Assembly: GCA_022615595.1 (NCBI GenBank) | Contig: JAKEGI010000183.1 | Location: 1-7,138, forward strand | Direction: 5' to 3' | Source of the DNA: Bacteroidales bacterium | GTDB lineage: Bacteria; Bacteroidota; Bacteroidia; Bacteroidales; VadinHA17 | DNA: 7,138 nucleotides | Part shown: positions 1 through 5,353 of the stretch, piece by piece | How the letters are laid out: the number at the start of each line of letters is the position of its first letter | Numbering within the stretch: position 1 is the first letter of the stretch | Notes under the pieces: generated by a model | The model's input: the letters and a program-made list of their open reading frames with translations, nothing else | Database searches by the model: none | Told to the model about the DNA's origin: nothing | Program-made: the position numbers and the translations under genes

Positions 1-534
1 CTCCTCAAGATACCTGCCGGTAATTATCCCGCTGAAGGGTGCCTCAAGGAGTGTGTTCTCTTCCATGAAGTCCACATTGGTCTTGGTGACTTCATACTGA
101 GCCTTCATCTGGTCATAGGTCTGTTCCTTGATACTTCCGACCTTGAGCAGGGTGTCCATCCTTGCCAGGTCCTTTTCGAGGTTCGCAAGCTGTATCTTGT
201 TTGCATAGTATTGAGTGCGGTCCATCAGAAAGAGCTGCTGCCCCCTTTGTACCCTGTCTCCAACTTCGACATATATTTTGTCCACCCGGCCGGGCGTCGA
301 AGGAGCCATGTTGACCTCCTCGTACGGCTGTATGGTAGCTGTATAATCAATTGTACGCGCAATTGTTGTCTTTGACACCGGAATGACCCTGACAGGTACG
401 GCAGCGACAGTCTCAGCCATCATGGCTGCAGCTGGCTTCTCTTTAGGAGTGCATGCCGTCATCATCATGGCACCCATAAGAATTACAGTAAATAGACTTG
501 AACGATTCATTGTATGCTGATTATTTGTTTTCAT
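1..534 (-). CDS. RND efflux periplasmic adaptor (HlyD/AcrA-like) lipoprotein, 3' part missing
   Basis: This is the periplasmic adaptor (membrane fusion protein) of a tripartite efflux pump, joining an inner-membrane transporter to the TolC-like channel encoded just upstream. The first 178 residues are visible and the gene runs off the left edge; full-length family members are usually about 350-400 residues. The N-terminus is a lipoprotein signal with lipobox MTAC, cysteine at residue 28. Residues about 68-105 form the first half of a biotinyl-lipoyl domain (PGRVDKIYVEVGDRVQRGQ, then LFLMD). Residues about 106-160 are the alpha-helical hairpin. Residues 162-178 (EAPFSGIITGRY) begin the return strand of the lipoyl domain. 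The ATG at 534 lies 7 bases after the channel gene's stop; an in-frame ATG at 510 would also leave a normal lipoprotein signal. No Shine-Dalgarno is seen. Drug, metal or other substrate cannot be told from this part. Confidence 0.93.
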   Translation of the reverse strand, partial: MKTNNQHTMNRSSLFTVILMGAMMMTACTPKEKPAAAMMAETVAAVPVRVIPVSKTTIARTIDYTATIQPYEEVNMAPSTPGRVDKIYVEVGDRVQRGQQLFLMDRTQYYANKIQLANLEKDLARMDTLLKVGSIKEQTYDQMKAQYEVTKTNVDFMEENTLLEAPFSGIITGRYLEE

Positions 535-541
535 TATAATA

Positions 542-1864
542 CTATAGTTTGTTCATCAGTTTGTCGTAGGCCACTTTTGTCTGAAGAAGATTCAGCAGCG
601 CCGTCAGATAATTGTTCTGGGCTGTCAGATAGTTGCTGTTAGCCTGTGTAAGCTCAAGACTTGAAGCCATTCCCTGGTTATACTTGTTCTCAAAGCTTTG
701 CAGTATCCTGGCTGCTACATCCACATTTTCTTTCTGACTCCTGTACTGCTCGTTTGAGCTTATCAGATTATAACGGAGCTGTTTTTCCTGCAACAGCAAC
801 TGGTCAGATACCATTGCACGGTTATTATCCGCCTTGTCGAGATCAATCTTTGCCCTCTTGATCCTTGATGACCTCAGACCACTGGCAAGAATAGGCACCT
901 GCAACTGGAATCCGAGTACTGAGTTGGGATAAAAATCGAGATCATTAAGCTCATCACCCATTCCGGCCTGATTGTAGTAAATTGAAGCACCAAGGGAAGG
1001 AAGAACTGCAGCTTTAGCACCCTTCAGGGCAAGCTCTGACATCTGGTACTGACTTTCAATAAGCTGATAGTTAATATTCTCATTTATATCGAAATCCTCA
1101 GCGAGAAGTGCCTCAACATTTACCATTGCCGTCACCTGGTCAAGGGTTTCCGTCAGTACTATTTCGGTAGTTCTTTCAACCCCGAGCACGAACCTGAGCA
1201 TGTTGGTTGTCAGTTCCAGGTTTCGCTGCATCGAAGCCCTTGTATTATTAAGCGTTGAAAGATTAGCCTGGATCTGATCAACGTCAGTTGCCTCAGCCAT
1301 ACCGACACTGTACATTGCTTTCGTCGAAACCATGGTCTCCTCGAGGTCAGCAATGTTTGCATCAATGATCTTTATTGTCTCTTCATTCACCAGGATAAGA
1401 TAATATGAAGTCATTACCGATTCCTTCGTATCGATCTCAGTCAGTTTCAACCCCTGACTTGCAAGGGTTGCGGCAAGTTTTGCTGTCTGTATACCGACAA
1501 TCCATGGAGCATTGAATATGGCGGTTGAAGCTTGTACACCATATCCAAGATCATACTGAGTCCCGAATTTGAATGCCATTTGCTGCCCGTTCATTTCTAT
1601 GATCCTTGTCATAACTGCAAGATTGTTTCCGAGTGACAGGCTCCCGTCAACCGTTGGCAACCCGGAGGCATAAGCCTCCCATACACCCTTCTCGGCAGCA
1701 AGAAACTCATAGCGCGCCGATGTAACATTCCTGTTGTTCTCAATGGCATACTGCATTGCCTCTTCAACTGTCAGTGACAATGATGCCGGCGCCTCCTGTG
1801 CTGATGCGTTGATGCCATACAGGACGGCTGAGAAAGTGATAAAAAATAATAGCAATCGTCTCAT
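542..1864 (-). CDS. TolC-family outer membrane efflux channel
   Basis: Outer membrane factor of the same efflux system, forming the trimeric channel through the outer membrane and periplasm. The 440-residue length is normal for the family. A signal peptide (MRRLLLFF, hydrophobic stretch, cleavage after ASA at residue 22) starts the protein. Two OEP repeats follow, at about 31-235 and 260-438. They carry the internal duplication typical of TolC: GMAEATDVDQIQANL near 188 matches GMASSLELTQANSNYL near 398. The LPSLGASIYY and VPILASGLRSSRIKRAK segments are typical second-repeat features. The open frame extends upstream to an ATG at 1900, but that start would overlap the regulator gene by 26 bases and put 12 polar residues before the signal peptide. 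The ATG at 1864, 10 bases after the tetR stop, is therefore preferred. It is cotranscribed with its neighbours by spacing. The substrate is unknown. Confidence 0.95.
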   Translation of the reverse strand: MRRLLLFFITFSAVLYGINASAQEAPASLSLTVEEAMQYAIENNRNVTSARYEFLAAEKGVWEAYASGLPTVDGSLSLGNNLAVMTRIIEMNGQQMAFKFGTQYDLGYGVQASTAIFNAPWIVGIQTAKLAATLASQGLKLTEIDTKESVMTSYYLILVNEETIKIIDANIADLEETMVSTKAMYSVGMAEATDVDQIQANLSTLNNTRASMQRNLELTTNMLRFVLGVERTTEIVLTETLDQVTAMVNVEALLAEDFDINENINYQLIESQYQMSELALKGAKAAVLPSLGASIYYNQAGMGDELNDLDFYPNSVLGFQLQVPILASGLRSSRIKRAKIDLDKADNNRAMVSDQLLLQEKQLRYNLISSNEQYRSQKENVDVAARILQSFENKYNQGMASSLELTQANSNYLTAQNNYLTALLNLLQTKVAYDKLMNKL

Positions 1865-1874
1865 ATAATAGTAT

Positions 1875-2489
1875 TTATAATTCTGATTCAAGTTGTTCAA
1901 TTATCTCTGTCCCTGCATGTGTTGAGATTCCCCGCATGTAGTTTACCATTACATTCTTTATGATGTCACGCTGCAGATACTTCTCCGGAGGGAACAGTGA
2001 TACATCCGAAATCATCTGACCCAAGTTGTAAAAACACCTGCTTACAATCTCAACGTCTATCTCTTTTCTGAAGTGACCCTGTTCAATTCCTTTGATAACA
2101 ATATTCTCTGATCCCTTATAGTCAGGCAATTCACAACTCTCCCTGATCTTCTCAAGTACCTTGCTGTGATATTTTTTCAGATCGGCGAAGATTACCGGGT
2201 TCATGCTCCGGGTATGTTCCCTCATCATATTGATCATCCTGAAGATAGCGGCAATAACATTCGGCGATGACTTGATTGTCTCCTCGATCATCTTTCTCTG
2301 CCTCAAGACCATACACTTCAATACTGCCAGAAGGAGTTCCTCCTTGTCTCCATATTTCTCATATATGGTGCGCTTTGAAATTCCCAGTTCACGTGCAATA
2401 TCATCCATGGTTACGGCTTTTATGCCTGCTCCCCTGAACAACTCGGCAGCTCCTGTTATAATCCTGTCATCGCAATCTTCCTGATTCAT
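1875..2489 (-). CDS. TetR/AcrR-family transcriptional regulator
   Basis: A 204-residue one-domain-plus-sensor repressor of normal family length. The N-terminal helix-turn-helix occupies about residues 8-55 (AAELFRGAGIKAVTMDDIA, then ELGISKRTIYEKYGDKEELL), with recognition helix near 38-46. The remaining residues form the variable ligand-binding and dimerisation domain, where no ligand can be predicted. It is the first gene of the efflux operon, 10 bases ahead of the TolC-like gene. This is a common arrangement in Bacteroidota, in which the regulator controls its own operon and is released by a pump substrate; that role is inferred. A purine-rich AGAGAGGA directly abuts the ATG at 2489, too close for a normal Shine-Dalgarno. 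Upstream lie a promoter-like pair of elements and a palindrome, listed separately. Confidence 0.93.
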   Translation of the reverse strand: MNQEDCDDRIITGAAELFRGAGIKAVTMDDIARELGISKRTIYEKYGDKEELLLAVLKCMVLRQRKMIEETIKSSPNVIAAIFRMINMMREHTRSMNPVIFADLKKYHSKVLEKIRESCELPDYKGSENIVIKGIEQGHFRKEIDVEIVSRCFYNLGQMISDVSLFPPEKYLQRDIIKNVMVNYMRGISTHAGTEIIEQLESEL

Positions 2490-2511
2490 TCCTCTCTGAT
2501 ATAACCGGGCA

Positions 2512-2542
2512 CAAAAATCAGAAAACTATTTCAGTTTTACAA
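2512..2542 (-). promoter_or_regulatory. Predicted Bacteroidota-type promoter of the tetR-tolC-hlyD operon
   Basis: Read on the minus strand, TTG (2542-2540) is followed after 20 bases by GATTTTTG (2519-2512). These fit the Bacteroidota vegetative consensus of a TTTG/TTG -33 element and a TAnnTTTG -7 element, with one mismatch in the -7. Transcription would start a few bases further on, giving a leader of roughly 15-20 bases before the ATG at 2489. The match is by eye only. A second near match, TAGTTTTC, overlaps the palindrome in the spacer but has no well-placed -33. Confidence 0.55.
2522..2538. promoter_or_regulatory. Candidate TetR operator (17-base palindrome)
   Basis: AAAACT at 2522-2527 and AGTTTT at 2533-2538 are perfect inverted arms around a 5-base centre (ATTTC). 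The site lies wholly inside the 20-base spacer between the predicted -33 and -7 elements of the operon. A repressor dimer bound there would block RNA polymerase. Size, symmetry and position suit a TetR-family dimer, and the regulator gene is the first gene downstream. Binding is inferred; AT-rich palindromes can arise by chance. Confidence 0.5.
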
Positions 2543-2620
2543 GTTTTATGTGTTAAATAAATATTATATTCTTCCAGGGTACGGAAAACAGCGGTCAATG
2601 GAGAGCGATGGGCAGGGAGA

Positions 2621-2697
2621 GGTTATCGGTTGTCGGTTATCGGTATTCGGCCTTCCGTCTTCCGTCTTCCGTCTTCCGTCTTCTGTCTTCCGTCTTT
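2621..2697 (-). repeat. Heptamer tandem array A, directly after the ATPase stop codon
   Basis: A run of about eleven 7-base units in one register on the plus strand. From 2626 the units are TCGGTTG, TCGGTTA, TCGGTAT, TCGGCCT, four TCCGTCT, TCTGTCT, TCCGTCT, then a degenerate TTGGTCA that contains the stop codon of the ATPase gene. Two related families (TCGGTTA-like and TCCGTCT) are thus joined in phase through intermediate units. On the coding strand the main unit reads ACGGAAG. An 8-base direct repeat GGTCAATG occurs at 2593-2600 and 2698-2705, exactly 105 bases (15 heptamers) apart, bracketing the array. The function is not known. Tandem replication slippage, an inserted repeat element, or a 3' untranslated signal are all possible. 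Confidence 0.9.
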
Positions 2698-2699
2698 GG

Positions 2700-3830
2700 T
2701 CAATGCACGCCGGCAATGAAATCAGTGAAGTTATCGTGTGTGACAATCATCGTTTCTGCTTCCGGATAAGAAGAAATGAATGACCTCGGGATCCTTGACC
2801 GGCCGGAGGCTGACCATTTGAATTCATAAGCCGATAACTGCCCTTCACTCTCTTCGAGATAGTCAACCTCCTGCTGCGCGGTGGTACGCCAGAAATATGA
2901 GTTAACCCATCGCCTGTTGTAATGGTTATGCTTCATCCGCTCCGATATCAGGAAGTTTTCCCATAATGCACCTGTATCCTGCCTTAGGGTTAAGGGATTG
3001 AAGTTTGCTGCAAGGGCATTCCTGATTCCGTTATCATAGAAGAATATTTTCCTGCTTTTGCCTATCTCCGTCCTTTGATTCCGGCGATAAGGCATTAGCC
3101 TGAATACAATGAAAGCTTTTTCCAGCAGGTCGATATAGATGCTTACAGTCTTCTTGTCAACCTGCAGCAGTCGCGATAGCTCGTTGTATGATACCTCGCT
3201 GCCCAGCTGCAGGGCCAGTGCCCTGAGGAGGTTCACAATAAGATCCGGACGCCTGATACCCTGAAACGCCAGCAGATCCTTATAAAGAAAGCTGTCAGAG
3301 AGCTGCCTTAGTATCTCTATCTCGTCACCGGGATTTGTTATCACATCAGGATACATGCCATAAATAAGCCTTGTCTCCAACTGCCTGAGAGCTGCCAGAT
3401 GGCCTGAATGATCAGACAGCTCCTTCCAGCTTACCGGAAAAAGAAAAAACTCCCATTTTCTTCCGGTAAGCGGTTCACTGATCTTGTCAGCAAGTTCAAA
3501 TGAGGAGGAGCCGCTTACCAGCAGCCTGACATCCCTGAAGGTGTCAGTGATAAGTTTGAGTGTGAGCCCGGTGTTACGTATCCTCTGAGCTTCATCAATG
3601 AAAACGAGCTTGTATTTCCCTATCAGCCGGGTTAGTTTCTCAATGTTGGCATTTTCAAGTTGTTCCCTGGCAACCGGATCATCACAGTTCAACAGCAGGA
3701 ACTCTCCAGCCTCTGTGGCTATCTTCATCATCAGGGTTGTCTTTCCTGTCTGACGAGGACCAAGCAGAATAACAGCCTTGCCACTGTTAATCCTTGAGCG
3801 GATTATCTGTTCCAGTTCTCTTATTATCAT
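2700..3830 (-). CDS. AAA_14/DUF4143-type ATPase of unknown role
   Basis: A 376-residue P-loop ATPase with the two-domain layout of the AAA_14 plus DUF4143 family, at normal length. Walker A is GPRQTGKT (24-31) and Walker B is LVFIDEA (75-81). A sensor-like strand LLVSGSSSFEL (103-112) and the LTGR..EFFLFPVSW segment (121-135) follow. A winged-helix-like stretch lies near 212-245. The DUF4143 C-terminus holds EVDY (321-324) and AYEFKW (334-339), which resemble the D...ExK core of PD-(D/E)XK nuclease folds; whether it cuts anything is unknown. These proteins are numerous in Bacteroidota and archaea and largely uncharacterised. No partner gene is adjacent: the neighbours are a type IX secreted protein and an efflux operon, so it appears to stand alone. 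Heptamer arrays lie on both sides. It starts at the ATG at 3830 without a Shine-Dalgarno. Confidence 0.92.
   Translation of the reverse strand: MIIRELEQIIRSRINSGKAVILLGPRQTGKTTLMMKIATEAGEFLLLNCDDPVAREQLENANIEKLTRLIGKYKLVFIDEAQRIRNTGLTLKLITDTFRDVRLLVSGSSSFELADKISEPLTGRKWEFFLFPVSWKELSDHSGHLAALRQLETRLIYGMYPDVITNPGDEIEILRQLSDSFLYKDLLAFQGIRRPDLIVNLLRALALQLGSEVSYNELSRLLQVDKKTVSIYIDLLEKAFIVFRLMPYRRNQRTEIGKSRKIFFYDNGIRNALAANFNPLTLRQDTGALWENFLISERMKHNHYNRRWVNSYFWRTTAQQEVDYLEESEGQLSAYEFKWSASGRSRIPRSFISSYPEAETMIVTHDNFTDFIAGVH
3430..3470. repeat. 10-base perfect inverted repeat inside the ATPase gene
   Basis: CTTACCGGAA at 3430-3439 is the exact reverse complement of TTCCGGTAAG at 3461-3470, with a 21-base loop. 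A bulged extension (GAAAA against TTTTC) could lengthen the stem. It encodes the conserved LTGRKWEFFLFPVS segment of the family, so the symmetry may simply reflect codon choices for conserved residues. No role is claimed. Confidence 0.6.
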
Positions 3831-3850
3831 AATTCAGGCATTATAATCCC

Positions 3851-3858
3851 CAAATATA
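3851..3858 (-). promoter_or_regulatory. -7 promoter element for the ATPase gene
   Basis: The minus strand reads TATATTTG, an exact TAnnTTTG match, 20 bases before the ATG at 3830. The surrounding 90 bases are very AT-rich. No TTG is found at the usual -33 spacing, so the call rests on the -7 alone. It suggests that the ATPase has its own transcript with a very short leader. Confidence 0.45.
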
Positions 3859-3921
3859 ATAATAATTAGGTAATATAGTCACTGAAGTAAGATATTTTTA
3901 TTTCCGATTTGCGAATTGTTT

Positions 3922-3949
3922 CTTCCGTCTTCCGTCTTCCGTCTTCCGC
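3922..3949 (-). repeat. Heptamer tandem array B, directly after the PKD/T9SS gene stop codon
   Basis: Four units of CTTCCGT (the last is CTTCCGC) run at 3922-3949 and touch the stop codon of the upstream minus-strand gene at 3950-3952. On the coding strand the unit is ACGGAAG, the same sequence and orientation as the main unit of array A, 1.2 kb away. A further in-register relative, TCCGATT, lies at 3903-3909. The array is followed by an AT-rich leader that holds the ATPase promoter element. The function is unknown. Confidence 0.88.
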
Positions 3950-5164
3950 TCACCGATACAGGTAGAGGGTACCCCGGTACTCTCTTCCCTCATATTCGAT
4001 ATCATCATAGCCAACGGCCCTTATCACATAAAAGTAAGCACCTGCCTGTGCCCGCCGGTCACTGTAGTTGACCTTGCCGTCCCATCCCTGCCAGTCCAGC
4101 AGGACTTCACCTTTGCCCTCATAGTGGTAGACCCGGTGCCCGCTCTTTGCGAAGATCTGAACATCAATATACCTGAGAGATTTCTTTTCAGGAACGAAAT
4201 AATCGTTAAAACCGTCTTCATTCGGGGTGAAGACATTTGGTATCTGCAGTGCTGACGGTTCAACCGTAATGGTAACTCTTGATGAATCGCGGCATGTAAG
4301 CTCGCTTTCGATGGTCAGGGTAACCTCGTATGTACCGGGAATATAATATGTATGAATCCCCGGGTCAGGAAGAGTGGATATTGAGTCATCACCAAACTTC
4401 CATTCATAATAGTTACTCCTTACAGACTTGTCGGTAAATGAAACCTTCAACGGAGCCTCTCCTGAAACAGGTTCTGCAGTGAATTCGGACTTCACATGTA
4501 TTGAGGTATAGTCAAAGGAGGATGAGGAAGCGCACCCGAAACTGTCGGTAACCTGTAACATGTACCTTACATCCACCAGGGGAGGAGAGAATGTTATCGG
4601 GTCGACAGCGAGGTCGGGGTATGGAATTGTAGATGCAGGTGTTGATGACCAGAGGTGTCTCACGCCGTTGGGGAGGCGGCGCGACACGCCCGTTGCCGGG
4701 TCATAATAGTTGAAATGGTCAGGAGCCACTGTTCCGTCAAGTGCTACATAGTCACATGTATAATGGAGCAGCGCTGCATTGGCGACCGGTTTGTCAAGAT
4801 TCACCCATGCATAGAGTGTCGTGTCATACGTACCGCCGTCTGTTATCCTGACTCTGTATCCTCCCTCCTGCAGACCAGTCACTGTTGAGCTGGTGCCAGT
4901 CGCGCCCGGCAGTGGTATTGTAAAACCCCCTCCTGCCTGGTCATACATGGCCCAGGTGAATGTGTAGGGGGCTGTCCCTCCCGGACTGGCGGCAGTGAGA
5001 GTGCCGGTGTCCGTCGGTCCGGAGGTGCAGAAGATGAAGACGGGGTCATGCCTTGTGGTCACCGGATAGCTTGTCATGCGGACAGCGCTGCTGCCAGGGG
5101 CTGTTATCTGCGCCTGCACTGCAAAGGACAAAAACATCAATATGAGGATCAGGAGCCTTGACAC
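3950..5164 (-). CDS. Secreted PKD-domain protein with type IX secretion (gliding-associated, type B) C-terminal domain
   Basis: Predicted exported, cell-surface or released protein of 404 residues from the GTG at 5164. Residues 1-18 form a compact signal peptide (cleavage after VQA). Residues about 43-115 look like an SprB-type repeat (SGPTDTGTL, GGTAPYTFTW, GGYRVRITD). About 127-215 may be a second, weaker one ending in VTDSFGC. A PKD domain follows at about 226-302, with YEWKFGDD near 253-260 and GTYEVTLTI at 277-285. The last 97 residues are the CHU_C/type B sorting domain: IPNVFTPNEDGFNDYF, IFAKSGHRVY, WDGK, AGAYFYVIRA and RGTLYLYR. The frame stays open upstream to an ATG at 5239 and a TTG at 5251. 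Those starts put about 30 extra residues before the signal peptide and precede the best promoter element, so GTG is preferred but not certain. The ligand or substrate is unknown. Confidence 0.88.
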   Translation of the reverse strand: MSRLLILILMFLSFAVQAQITAPGSSAVRMTSYPVTTRHDPVFIFCTSGPTDTGTLTAASPGGTAPYTFTWAMYDQAGGGFTIPLPGATGTSSTVTGLQEGGYRVRITDGGTYDTTLYAWVNLDKPVANAALLHYTCDYVALDGTVAPDHFNYYDPATGVSRRLPNGVRHLWSSTPASTIPYPDLAVDPITFSPPLVDVRYMLQVTDSFGCASSSSFDYTSIHVKSEFTAEPVSGEAPLKVSFTDKSVRSNYYEWKFGDDSISTLPDPGIHTYYIPGTYEVTLTIESELTCRDSSRVTITVEPSALQIPNVFTPNEDGFNDYFVPEKKSLRYIDVQIFAKSGHRVYHYEGKGEVLLDWQGWDGKVNYSDRRAQAGAYFYVIRAVGYDDIEYEGREYRGTLYLYR

Positions 5165-5199
5165 CCTTACTAAACGGATTAATTCATCAAAATCATATG

Positions 5200-5207
5200 C
5201 AAAACTA
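5200..5207 (-). promoter_or_regulatory. -7 promoter element for the PKD/T9SS gene
   Basis: The minus strand reads TAGTTTTG, an exact TAnnTTTG match, about 36 bases before the GTG at 5164. The sequence 20 bases upstream is C-rich and has no TTG, so the -33 is missing. If it is used, the in-frame ATG at 5239 would not be transcribed, which supports the shorter start. Confidence 0.4.
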
Positions 5208-5320
5208 ATAAAAAAACGGAGTCGGATGGGGAGGGCCATACTCAGTGACAAGTATAAGGGTGTTGAAAACTTTCATCCCTTGTTGTGGCATAGCTTCTTC
5301 TCTCCAACCGGGGGTAATCT

Positions 5321-5328
5321 TATCTTTG
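5321..5328 (+). promoter_or_regulatory. -7 promoter element for the uvrD-type helicase gene
   Basis: TATCTTTG is an exact TAnnTTTG match ending 25 bases before the ATG at 5354. Twenty bases upstream, TTC at 5298-5300 is a poor -33. The leader would be about 20 bases. Together with the minus-strand element at 5200-5207, it makes the 5165-5353 gap a divergent promoter region. Confidence 0.5.
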
Positions 5329-5353
5329 AGGCGGAAAACCCGCTTTCCCGAAA

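Noticed and set aside
1865..1900. Translational overlap between tetR and the tolC-like gene
   Set aside because: It exists only if the ATG at 1900 is used. The ATG at 1864 begins the signal peptide directly and leaves a normal 10-base gap.
2621..2697. CRISPR-like array
   Set aside because: Units are 7 bases with no spacers, and no cas genes are present.
2564..2746. Minus-strand open frame encoding repeated RRKTEDG heptapeptides
   Set aside because: It is array A read in another frame: a 7-base repeat gives a 7-residue repeat in any open frame. It overlaps the ATPase end and has no start context or family match.
2700..3830. Toxin-antitoxin or defence system centred on the ATPase
   Set aside because: No partner gene, nuclease effector or defence gene lies next to it. 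The neighbours belong to efflux and secretion functions.
4024..4263. 79-residue minus-strand open frame within the PKD/T9SS gene
   Set aside because: It is another frame of the well-supported sorting-domain coding region. The real frame is continuous, so no frameshift is implied.
5331..5343. Small hairpin GCGG-AAAAC-CCGC before the helicase start
   Set aside because: Only four base pairs; too weak to call a riboswitch, attenuator or operator.
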